This document shows positions 1 to 6,247 of a DNA stretch of 6,316 bases, piece after piece; the first letter of the stretch is position 1, and every line of letters starts with the position of its first letter. The translations under genes and the position numbers were made by a program. Under the pieces are notes generated by a model that saw only the letters and a list, made by a program, of their open reading frames with translations, made no database searches and was not told where the DNA came from. Source of the DNA: an uncultured Clostridia bacterium (GTDB taxonomy: Bacteria; Bacillota; Clostridia; UBA1381); assembly GCA_934454745.1 (NCBI GenBank), contig CAKSGP010000090.1, positions 1 through 6,316 of the forward strand. The letters run 5' to 3'.

Positions 1-680
1 GAAATACGCGTATAAGGTGGGATGGTGCCGGCACAAAAACTGTAACTGTCACAGAGGCAAGAAACTCATACTATGAGGGAGATATCGCACCCATAACTAA
101 AACATATACAGCATCGGGATATATTGATATTACACTTAATCCCAACAGAAAATATACTATAACGGTTGATAATGTATCAAAAACATTTAAAACCGCTAAG
201 GTTACGCCTATTGGTGCGGAGGCGATTAATGCTATATACCCAACATCGCAAGAGGAAGCAGAGGTGCTTATGACACAGGTAACTGTTCCTTTGTGGCGAC
301 TATCCGGCGGAAACAAGGTTCCATCAACTGCGACCTTTTACGTTCACAACGCAATAGCTGATAAGGTACAGCTTGCATTTCAAGAAATTTATAACGGTGA
401 GGAGAAGTTCCCTATACGTGACGTTGGCGGATACGCATGGCGTGGCGGCAGAAGTGAGCATAACGGCGGTACGGCAATTGATATAAATTATAATGAAAAC
501 TATTGTGTTTATAATAATGGAACAACAATAGGCAATTACTGGAAACCCTATGAGGATCAATATTCAATAACACCTTACGGCGATGTGGTAAATGCATTTG
601 AACGTCATGGCTTCACCTGGGGCGGAGATGCCTGGAGAAACCCGAAGGATTATATGCATTTCTCTTACTTGGGAACGTAA
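1..680 (+). CDS. M15-family D-Ala-D-Ala carboxypeptidase/endopeptidase-like protein, 5'-partial
   Basis: The frame (codons from base 3) is open to the left edge, giving 225 visible codons before TAA at 678-680. The GTG at 264 is therefore internal, not the start. Seen in the sequence: SEHNGGTAID (450-482) matches the M15 zinc motif SxHxxGxAxD, with His at 459-461 and Asp at 480-482. A second block near the C-terminus, GFTWGGDAW then KDYMHF, supplies the DxxH pair, Asp 648-650 and His 657-659. This layout is that of the M15_4/VanY-CwlK group, zinc enzymes that cleave D-Ala-D-Ala or L-Ala-D-Glu bonds in peptidoglycan, normally outside the cell. The first ~85 visible residues are Thr/Val-rich, with beta-type patterns and no catalytic motif, and may be a wall-binding or spacer domain. 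Any signal peptide would lie outside the window. The exact bond cut cannot be told. No other gene accompanies it on this strand. Confidence 0.88.
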   Translation, partial: NTRIRWDGAGTKTVTVTEARNSYYEGDIAPITKTYTASGYIDITLNPNRKYTITVDNVSKTFKTAKVTPIGAEAINAIYPTSQEEAEVLMTQVTVPLWRLSGGNKVPSTATFYVHNAIADKVQLAFQEIYNGEEKFPIRDVGGYAWRGGRSEHNGGTAIDINYNENYCVYNNGTTIGNYWKPYEDQYSITPYGDVVNAFERHGFTWGGDAWRNPKDYMHFSYLGT

Positions 681-690
681 TTTGAATTAT

Positions 691-912
691 AAGGAGATGT
701 AAAAAAACAGCACCGATCGTTTGACGGCAAATTCACTGCTAAAACAGTTATTTTTGAGGGAATCTGCATTTTTGCAGATTTCTTTTTATTGTATGCTGTC
801 AAACTACAAAGGTCAACCGTCCCTTGAGTACCCACGTACACGGCGGGATAACCCTCATAGCCTTGTTATTCGACTGTTGACCTCCGTTCTGCACTATTTC
901 TTGCATCTCCTT
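691..912 (+). ncRNA. Candidate structured RNA (or foldback element) in the 681-950 gap
   Basis: I read a nested, non-conflicting set of complementary segments. The closing stem pairs 691-702 with 901-912 (12 bp, one G-U), continues at 704-706/897-899, and loosely at 708-710/889-891. Inside are two arms. Arm A is 719-729/794-804 (11 bp, one G-U) and encloses hairpin 761-768/773-780 and a weak 4-bp one at 735-738/745-748. Arm B is 810-817/876-883 (8 bp) and encloses 828-831/836-839 (plus 818-820/840-842) and 846-852/865-871 (7 bp, one G-U). All three wobbles are G-U on the plus strand and would be A-C mismatches on the minus strand, which points to a plus-strand transcript. I recognise no known RNA family, and no promoter is obvious; it may come from the 3' end of the peptidase mRNA. 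A small inverted-repeat DNA element is the alternative, but I see no target duplication at its edges. Confidence 0.5.
761..790 (+). terminator. Hairpin with T-rich tail, possible terminator of the M15 gene
   Basis: AATCTGCA (761-768), a TTTT loop and TGCAGATT (773-780) form a perfect 8-bp stem, followed by TCTTTTTATT. It lies about 80 bases after the peptidase stop and faces the right way to end that transcript. The same hairpin fits inside the larger fold at 691-912, so it may be an internal stem of that RNA instead. On the minus strand it lacks a T tract and would not end the folate operon. Confidence 0.5.
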
Positions 913-950
913 GGGAACTGACTTTTGTATACCCATAATTTCCGGTAGAA

Positions 951-1754
951 TTATGAATTTAGTATTGCCCGTGTCATATCAATAACACGTTTATTTTCTT
1001 TAACATCGTGTACCCTTACAAACATTGCACCTTTTATGCAAGCATAAACCGTAGTTGCAAGAGTACCCTCAAGCCGTTGGTCAGCAGGAAGGTCAAGAGT
1101 AAGCCCTATCATTGATTTACGTGATGAGCCGTAAAGAAGGGGATAGCCAAGCTCGGAAAAGACCTCAAGGTTTTTTGTTACAGTTAAATTGTCCTCAAGT
1201 GTCTTTGCAAAGCCAATGCCCGGATCGAGAACAATCTTTTCGTCAGCAATACCTTCGGATTTGGCAATAAAAATGCTTTTTTGAAGGTCTGACTTTATAT
1301 CTGCCAACAGATTTTTGTAGTCAGCATCATTTCTGTTGTGCATTATACAAACTGAAGCATTATATTCCTTAATAATCTTTGCCATATCATCGGAGTATTT
1401 AAGTCCCCATATGTCGTTTATCATATCCGCACCGCAATCAAGCGATGCTTTTGCTACGTCTGACTTATATGTATCAACTGATACGGGTATATCAAACTGT
1501 TCTTTAACCGCCTTTATAACAGGGAGGATACGCCCAATTTCCTCTTGTGATGAAATCTTTGTATAACCCGGTCTTGTAGATTCACCGCCTATATCTATAA
1601 TATCTGCACCCTCGTCAATCATTTTCTTTGCGTGTACCAAAGCAGAATCAAGACTGTTATGAGTGCCGCCGTCAGAGAATGAATCGGGTGTTACGTTTAA
1701 GATACCCATTACGTATGTTTTGTCTTTTTTAAATACCTTGTTTCCAACAATCAT
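951..1754 (-). CDS. folP: Dihydropteroate synthase
   Basis: FolP joins p-aminobenzoate to 6-hydroxymethyl-dihydropterin diphosphate, giving dihydropteroate, in the cytoplasm. The 267-residue product has the family's usual length and all its blocks: MGILNVTPDSFSDGG (16-30), DIGGESTRP (54-62), VDTYKSD (93-99), NDIWG (113-117), DPGIGFAKT (177-185), the GSSRKS loop (209-214) and the terminal RVHDV (247-251). Residues matching the E. coli sulfonamide-resistance sites (Phe28, Thr62, Pro64) are unchanged: Phe26, Thr60, Pro62. I start it at the ATG at 1754, although the frame opens at 1811. Homology begins there, and AAGGA at 1763-1767 sits 8 bases upstream, overlapping the stop of the HD gene. The gap to that gene is 11 bases, so they are almost certainly co-transcribed. 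It is the last gene of the operon in view, and I found no clear terminator after it. Confidence 0.96.
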   Translation of the reverse strand: MIVGNKVFKKDKTYVMGILNVTPDSFSDGGTHNSLDSALVHAKKMIDEGADIIDIGGESTRPGYTKISSQEEIGRILPVIKAVKEQFDIPVSVDTYKSDVAKASLDCGADMINDIWGLKYSDDMAKIIKEYNASVCIMHNRNDADYKNLLADIKSDLQKSIFIAKSEGIADEKIVLDPGIGFAKTLEDNLTVTKNLEVFSELGYPLLYGSSRKSMIGLTLDLPADQRLEGTLATTVYACIKGAMFVRVHDVKENKRVIDMTRAILNS

Positions 1755-1765
1755 TTTAGTTATCC

Positions 1766-2230
1766 TTATATTGAAATTTCGTAATTGCGTTTTTCCTTTG
1801 TCCAGTAACATTCCTCCTGTGCCTTACACAAAAAACATAGTCTTGAACGTTTATCTGCATCATAGAGTATTTTTGAAAAAACATCAGATTTTGTGCCTGC
1901 GGTATGCCCTAAAATTGCATTTTGGACAAGCTCGGTTTCCACGTCTGAAAATCCGCAGTCAGGCATTATTATTCGTGCCAGCTCTGCCCCTGATTCGTTA
2001 TGGGGTTTATCACCATACCGACCTGCATCGTGGAGAAGTGATGCGGCATAAAACAGCTCTTTGTCAATATTAAGCCCCCGTTCAAGAATTTCGATATATC
2101 CGATTCGGGCAACATCAAGTGCGTGTAGAAGATTATGAGGACAGAATATTCTGTCCTTCTCCGATTCAGCAATTTTTGCTGTTCGCTCTTTGTATAGGGG
2201 ATGGTTGTATATCTTGTTACATTTTAGCAT
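1766..2230 (-). CDS. HD-domain metal-dependent phosphohydrolase, folate-operon-linked
   Basis: A 154-residue cytoplasmic protein with no signal or membrane segment. The HD-fold metal ligands read in order as His32 (CPHNLLHALDVA), His67-Asp68 (LLHDAGR), His77, His109 (LGHTAG) and Asp124/Asp126 (YDADK). This is the pattern of small HD/HDIG hydrolases acting on phosphate esters or nucleotides. After the last Asp comes a cysteine cluster, Cys132-x2-Cys135-x5-Cys141, in a Lys/Glu-rich tail, which could bind a metal. The start is the ATG at 2228-2230: AAGGAAG lies 6-7 bases upstream inside folC, and the gene overlaps the folC end by 14 bases. A longer frame reaching 2305 is just folC shadow. Its place between folC and folP suggests a pterin-pathway step, such as removal of phosphate from dihydroneopterin triphosphate, but that is inference. 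The substrate is unknown. Confidence 0.85.
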   Translation of the reverse strand: MLKCNKIYNHPLYKERTAKIAESEKDRIFCPHNLLHALDVARIGYIEILERGLNIDKELFYAASLLHDAGRYGDKPHNESGAELARIIMPDCGFSDVETELVQNAILGHTAGTKSDVFSKILYDADKRSRLCFLCKAQEECYWTKEKRNYEISI

Positions 2231-3479
2231 TTTCTGCTTCCTTTTCTTGGTTGGATTGGGATAATCTTTTTGCTTCGAAAAGTATTGAGAGAGTGCCGAA
2301 CACAACTATGTTTTTATAGCTTTTTGCCGAGCTCATTGCATCTGACAGAGAACCACATCCAACTGCATCGGCACCTGCTTTTTTAAAAGCATCACATAGC
2401 ATTTTTGCATTTAGACCTCTATCTGTTGGTGCTGTGACACAATACACCTTCTTTGCGTAAGGTGCGGTGATTTTTGCGATTTCCTCATATGCCTTATCCT
2501 TAAAGCAGGCACATATAAATGCAGTATCACAAGGGTCAGTGTAGACATCAAGAGATTTTGCAAGTGCTTCTGCTCCGTGGGGATTATGGGCACCATCAAA
2601 TATGAATTTGCCGAAGCGTTCAAATCTATATTCCCATTGTGCGTTTTTAATGCCCTCTGAAATTGCAAGTTGGGAAATATCTAATACCTGTGATGCACAT
2701 ATTGCAAGGGATGCATTATATACCTGATACGTACCAAGCATCTTGGTGCAGTATATATCATCCTTATAGGAAAATTCGGTGTATGTATCTGCCATATTAA
2801 TAATTTTTGGTTGGGGACATATAAAAAGCTCTGCGTTTTTAGCTTTACATTCCTCTTTTATAACAGTCATTGCCTCGTAATCTAAAACGGCACAAACCAC
2901 GGGGGTGGAGTGTTTAATAATCCCTGCTTTTTGGTATGCAATTTCTGATATAGTATTCCCTAAAAAGCCTGTATGGTCAAGGGCAATATTGGTTATTACC
3001 GACAGTGTTGTGCTACTAACTGCATTTGTTGCATCCTCTCTGCCGCCCATGCCACATTCGATTATTGCATAATCGGGGGCAAGACGCCCAAATATCAAAA
3101 ATGCAAGTGCTGTTTCGGCTTCAAATGAAGTAGGGAATATATTGCGTTTTTCAAGCCGTCTTATAGCGTCAAAGAGATCATCGGTACAATCACCTATAAG
3201 CTCTTTTTCAACACTTTTTCCGTTAAACAGAAATGTATTTTCGTATTCACCTACACAGGGGGACACAAATCTTGCACAATTCTTTCCATCTGCGTTAATT
3301 ATTTCGGACAGATACGCTCCTACCGAGCCTTTGCCGTTTGTGCCCGCAATATGAATTATCCGAAGTGATTTTTCGGGATTTTTAAGTTCACATAAGAGTT
3401 GTTTTACATTATTAAGTCCCGGGGATATCCCACGGGATGAAAGCTCCATTATATATGCTTTTGCTGTATTGTAGTCCAA
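2217..3479 (-). CDS. folC: Folylpolyglutamate synthase / dihydrofolate synthase
   Basis: FolC is a cytoplasmic Mur-ligase-type ATP enzyme that adds L-glutamate to dihydropteroate and/or reduced folates. The 420-residue length is normal. Seen: the P-loop AGTNGKGS (45-52), FVSPC (71-75) where the family usually has SPH, the FEAETALAF block (119-127), ECGMGGREDATN (141-152), the ITNIALDHTGFLG block followed by KAGIIK (162-189), the RFERFG loop (285-290), and DGAHNPHG (295-302), which begins the C-terminal domain. The start is TTG at 3479. A TGA lies in frame three codons upstream, the family N-terminus begins exactly here, and AAGGAT at 3490-3495 precedes it by 10 bases. It is the first gene of the operon, from a promoter 34 bases upstream, and its end overlaps the HD gene. 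With folP beside it, dihydrofolate synthase activity is the expected role. Confidence 0.95.
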   Translation of the reverse strand: MDYNTAKAYIMELSSRGISPGLNNVKQLLCELKNPEKSLRIIHIAGTNGKGSVGAYLSEIINADGKNCARFVSPCVGEYENTFLFNGKSVEKELIGDCTDDLFDAIRRLEKRNIFPTSFEAETALAFLIFGRLAPDYAIIECGMGGREDATNAVSSTTLSVITNIALDHTGFLGNTISEIAYQKAGIIKHSTPVVCAVLDYEAMTVIKEECKAKNAELFICPQPKIINMADTYTEFSYKDDIYCTKMLGTYQVYNASLAICASQVLDISQLAISEGIKNAQWEYRFERFGKFIFDGAHNPHGAEALAKSLDVYTDPCDTAFICACFKDKAYEEIAKITAPYAKKVYCVTAPTDRGLNAKMLCDAFKKAGADAVGCGSLSDAMSSAKSYKNIVVFGTLSILFEAKRLSQSNQEKEAENAKM

Positions 3480-3489
3480 AAGGTATCAT

Positions 3490-3495
3490 ATCCTT
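3490..3495 (-). promoter_or_regulatory. Ribosome binding site fixing the TTG start of folC
   Basis: On the minus strand this reads AAGGAT, 10 bases before the TTG at 3477-3479. An ATG directly after it (AAGGATATG) is out of frame with folC and too close to the site, so the TTG is preferred. Confidence 0.75.
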
Positions 3496-3512
3496 AATAA
3501 AATTTTAATTAA

Positions 3513-3541
3513 ATTATAGCATATTGCTATTTCTTTGTCAA
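3513..3541 (-). promoter_or_regulatory. Consensus sigma-A promoter of the folC-HD-folP operon
   Basis: On the minus strand there is a perfect TTGACA (3536-3541), a 17-base spacer and a perfect TATAAT (3513-3518). TG one base before the -10 makes it an extended -10. Transcription should begin near 3506, leaving only about 27 bases of leader, too short for a riboswitch. The transposon's target duplication begins 7 bases upstream of the -35 box. Confidence 0.9.
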
Positions 3542-3548
3542 ATTATTT

Positions 3549-3556
3549 GTACTAAT
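3549..3556. repeat. Target site duplication, left copy (GTACTAAT)
   Basis: GTACTAAT directly abuts the left inverted repeat and is repeated exactly just outside the right inverted repeat at 6306-6313. IS1595-family elements typically duplicate 8 bp, so length and position both fit a single transposition event. Confidence 0.9.
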
Positions 3557-3614
3557 CCTATAACTTTATTTTCTGTGGAATAGTTTTTTTGTTGAGATTT
3601 CGCAGAAAAATTGA
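3557..3614 (+). repeat. Left terminal inverted repeat
   Basis: Read inward, it matches the right end at 46 of 58 positions without gaps. The outer 9 bases (CCTATAACT) and ATTTTCTGTGGAA (positions 12-24 of the repeat) are identical. The mismatches include a T run at 3584-3590. The conserved inner block is the likely transposase binding site. Confidence 0.88.
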
Positions 3615-3629
3615 TTTTTGCACATAAGA

Positions 3630-3658
3630 AATGGGCAAGATTTGTAACCTTGCCCATT
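3630..3658 (-). terminator. Hairpin terminator after the lipoprotein gene
   Basis: AATGGGCAAG (3630-3639) and CTTGCCCATT (3649-3658) form a perfect 10-bp stem with a 9-base loop, 15 bases past the lipoprotein stop. On the minus strand it is followed by TCTTATG, a weak T tract, so termination may be partial. It shields the folC promoter from read-through out of the transposon. Confidence 0.7.
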
Positions 3659-3673
3659 GTAAATATTCAACAA

Positions 3674-4318
3674 TTACTTTTTCAATTCTGATTGTATATA
3701 GGTCACCGTTGCCGTAGCATTTCCATTAAACTCAATAAAATTATGATCTTCATCCACTCTAATCGAAACAAGAGGTGTTCTCAAAAGAGCGTCAGTTCTT
3801 GTGTGTTCTTTACCCTCTGGTATCATAACATTGAAAAAATACTCTTTTTCTTGCTCTGTCAAAACACTCTCAAAGGTATCACTACTAACCCAACCGGCAG
3901 GATTAATAGGATTTTCAACTCCATTTTTATCTGCATAGGCGTTTTTTCGCTCTCCATATAATTCTGCTAATTTGATTAGTAAATTATTTTCATATTCTTC
4001 TTCATATTGAACCATTACGGCAACTAATCCAGCGGTATCTCCAATACCATTTGTATCAAAAACCAGTCCAATGTCACCTATTGGTATTCCCAAATATTCT
4101 CTATTTTCCAATTTAACTGTTTTTCGATTTCCGTTTTCTTTAAGAATATCAGCGTTTTGGAATATATCGCTTTTTTGTGTTGTTTCCCAATCAACACCCC
4201 ATTCAAGAGAGCAGAACTTGAAATCGCCTTTTTCTGCTTGTTGGTTTTGTTGGTTGGTGTTGCAACCCACTAATAGCAATGCTAATACTACTGAAAATAA
4301 TGTAAATAACCTTTTCAT
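3674..4318 (-). CDS. Small lipoprotein of unknown function, transposon passenger
   Basis: A 214-residue protein. It begins with a classic lipoprotein signal: MKRLF, a hydrophobic stretch (4-17) and the lipobox LVGC with Cys19 as the modified residue. A Gln/Asn-rich linker (20-28) follows. The mature protein should be anchored on the outer face of the membrane. The remainder is an acidic soluble domain of about 185 residues with a LEWGVDWETTQ motif (38-48); many clostridial lipoproteins have a similar WGxSxxE opening, but I recognise no named family. The start is well supported by AAGGAG at 4326-4331, seven bases upstream, and a strong promoter. It lies wholly between the transposon ends, upstream of neither host operon, so it is cargo. 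I see no resistance or enzymatic motif, and the reason it is carried is unknown. Confidence 0.88.
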   Translation of the reverse strand: MKRLFTLFSVVLALLLVGCNTNQQNQQAEKGDFKFCSLEWGVDWETTQKSDIFQNADILKENGNRKTVKLENREYLGIPIGDIGLVFDTNGIGDTAGLVAVMVQYEEEYENNLLIKLAELYGERKNAYADKNGVENPINPAGWVSSDTFESVLTEQEKEYFFNVMIPEGKEHTRTDALLRTPLVSIRVDEDHNFIEFNGNATATVTYIQSELKK

Positions 4319-4369
4319 ATTAACACTCCTTTTTGCAAATATTCACTCCATTTCCTATGTTCTACCTAA

Positions 4370-4398
4370 ATTATAGCAGAATTACGCCCTAAAGTCAA
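4370..4398 (-). promoter_or_regulatory. Sigma-A promoter of the lipoprotein gene
   Basis: Minus strand: TTGACT (4393-4398), a 17-base spacer, then TATAAT (4370-4375) preceded by TG one base upstream. It is one base short of consensus and resembles the folC promoter. The leader is about 45 bases and ends in the AAGGAG site. The passenger gene therefore has its own strong expression signal, independent of the transposase. Confidence 0.88.
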
Positions 4399-4607
4399 CA
4401 ATTTTGCCAATTTTCAGCATAGTGCCCTGTTGTGGCTATATCCTTCTGGTGGATATCCCCGAAGAAGGAAAAAACCAACACTTTTATATATTTGCCTATT
4501 AATTTTCCTAAAAAAACTATACTTTTTAGGGGGTAAAATCAATAAAAATAGTGCGGTCGGAAAATCTTCCCTAATTTTCCGACACTTATAAATGACACTT
4601 TTGAGAT
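4399..4607. other. Intergenic stretch inside the transposon
   Basis: No reading frame with a start and ribosome site is visible between the lipoprotein promoter and the transposase stop. It holds three inverted repeats: ATATCC/GGATAT (4438-4443/4451-4456), CCTAAAAA/TTTTTAGG (4507-4514/4523-4530), and the terminator-like one at 4556-4583. The first two have no T tract placed to make a terminator. Confidence 0.6.
4550..4586 (-). terminator. Terminator of the transposase gene
   Basis: GTCGGAAAAT (4556-4565) and ATTTTCCGAC (4574-4583) form a perfect 10-bp stem with an 8-base loop, about 24 bases beyond the transposase stop. Three more pairs (4550-4552/4584-4586) close it across a 3-base bulge. 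On the minus strand a T-rich run (ATTTTTATT) then follows directly. Confidence 0.65.
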
Positions 4608-6228
4608 CTAGTCAAGTTCTTCTGCTTGTTGTATCATAAGTTGTATATCTTCCATAAATTGTGAGTGCAAGTGGTCTGCGGCAACAAGCCCAAGAAAAAT
4701 GTCATTGACTTGTAGCAATTCACAGATTAATTTTGCTAATCTCTCTTTGCTGTCAATGACAGTATAGCCTTTTATATGATATTCCTTGCATATCTGCTTT
4801 AACTTTCTTATTCCGCAATTTCTGAAATATTTTCTCTTGTTAAATGTGAGTAATCTGTCATTTTCGTCAAAAGTAAAGCCCATAATGTTTGATTTTCTTC
4901 TCATTTCTTCTGTTAGTTCTTGCAGGTTGTTTATATAATGGGTAGTAGGCTTTACATAATCAAGGATATTCCCACCCTTTATATCCTCACTTCGGTATGC
5001 TGTCCCTTTGCATTGTAGTAAGTCAATCAGTATATTTCCAGCGTCATGTCGGGAAGTGGGGTGTTGTTTGTTGTGGCTGATACTCCAATTATGCTTGAAT
5101 ACATATAAAGCAAGGTATAAAGGCAAATACACAGTAGCAACACCAGTCAAGTTTTTGTTGATATGTCGCTTTAATTGAATGTGAAAACTATCAATGTTAT
5201 TTAATGACAAGTGTTTTTCGGCTTTTAATCTCTCAAACTCTGCAAAACTTAATCTGCCGTAGTTTTCCACTCTGTCAAGACCTTGTGTTTGATAATACCT
5301 TTTAAGGATTGTTTCTTCTGCCAATTCTCTGCCATTATGCTTTTCTGCCCAGTCCTTTTGCTCTTTTCTAACTATTTTCTTCATATCAGAAGGTTGTATG
5401 TAATGTGGAATAGCATTATTATCACAATACCGAGTATAGGCGTCATAATCGTCACTACAAAGAAAGGTTATATCTCCTAAATAATTACTAAAATAATCTT
5501 CAAGTATTTGAGAACTGCTTTTCCCTAAACCCGACAGAACTGCTACAACATAGCCATTACTGTCTATTCCCGTAACAACACAGGCAAACTCTGGTCCAAA
5601 AATCCCAAGTTTGGAAGGAATATGTGTGTTTTCAAGTCGGGGTTTTCTCTCATTTACTGCGGTTGGTGCAACATTGACTAATTCCATTGCACCCTTTTGA
5701 TTTTCCCTGAAATATGTCTCGTCAATTTGAACTACACCCGACAATTTCGGCATTCCATAGTGTTCTAAAAGGGCTTTTAAGAACTTATGTCTGTATAGCA
5801 AGATTGTGCCTTCTGAGGTATGCCACCCGTAGTCAACCGCTAAATTACGCCGACAAGCGGATAAGGATAATCCCATTAAAGTATAGTTGATTACTGCAAT
5901 CTGCACAGGTAGTGGGAATGTAGATTTATCTGCAACAGTACCTGTCAATATAGTATAGGTTCTCCTGCATTTTCTGCACTTATATCAGGGTTTTCCATAA
6001 TCGTTTAACCCGTGTGGGTGATACAATCGGCTTGTGCAATAAGGACAAGCAAGTTTTAACCCATATTTGTCAATAAAGATTTCATAATCTGTTGGTGGTC
6101 GGGTTGGCTTTTTCTCGGGTGGCAAAAATCCCTTTAACACCCAAGCCAAGTCTTCTTTTGACAGTTTTTATAAAATCTCTAATATTGTTTATAATGTGTG
6201 GAACTTTGCAACACAACCAATTATGCAT
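4608..6228 (-). pseudogene. ISXO2-like (IS1595 family) DDE transposase, disrupted
   Basis: The open 3' part (from 5948 to a TAG at 4608) has the DDE_Tnp_IS1595 core. Catalytic Asp lies in QIDETYF (5721-5723), the second in CSDDYDAY (about 5451-5453), and the third block is NNIDSFHIQLKR (around 5190). Numbered from the TTG at 5948, the core spans residues 70-287 and an extension about 288-446. The TTG at 5948 is not a credible start, because coding sense continues upstream: a zinc ribbon with CPYC (6036-6047) and CRKC (5967-5978), preceded by SKEDLAWVLKGF. Two lesions break it: an in-frame TGA at 5985-5987 (CGA to TGA would explain it), and a frame change at a five-base A run (T on the plus strand, 6165-6169), beyond which sense continues to an ATG at 6228. 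No clear ribosome site precedes that ATG. Undamaged, it would be about 540 residues. Function is probably lost. Confidence 0.85.
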
Positions 6229-6247
6229 ATAAAAATGACTTTACAAT

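Noticed and set aside
264..680. GTG at 264 as the start of the M15 gene
   Set aside because: The same frame is open and coding-like back to base 3, so the gene is simply truncated by the window edge.
691..912. Retron msr-msd RNA, suggested by the long closing repeats
   Set aside because: No reverse transcriptase gene is present in the window, and I see no typical branching-G context.
691..912. MITE with terminal inverted repeats
   Set aside because: The bases flanking 691 and 912 show no direct duplication, and the many internal stems with plus-strand G-U pairs fit RNA better. Not excluded.
721..921. 66-residue plus-strand frame starting at TTG 721
   Set aside because: The nearest ribosome site is more than 20 bases upstream, there is no recognisable motif, and the region is explained by inverted repeats.
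799..936. 45-residue minus-strand frame after folP (MGIQKSV...)
   Set aside because: There is a weak ribosome site and no family recognised, and it lies almost wholly inside the predicted RNA fold. It could belong to a dispersed repeat, which BLASTN would show.
934..955. Hairpin CATAATT/AATTATG at the folP stop as operon terminator
   Set aside because: The stem is A/T-rich and no T tract follows on the minus strand.
1766..2305. 179-residue version of the HD protein starting at 2305
   Set aside because: The extra residues are folC read in another frame; the ATG at 2230 has a proper ribosome site.
3480..3512. Tetrahydrofolate riboswitch upstream of folC
   Set aside because: The leader from the predicted start site is only about 27 bases, far too short.
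4608..5948. TTG 5948 as the true start of an intact 446-residue transposase
   Set aside because: The zinc-ribbon CRKC and CPYC codons continue upstream in the same frame through a single TGA, so this is the 3' part of a longer broken gene.
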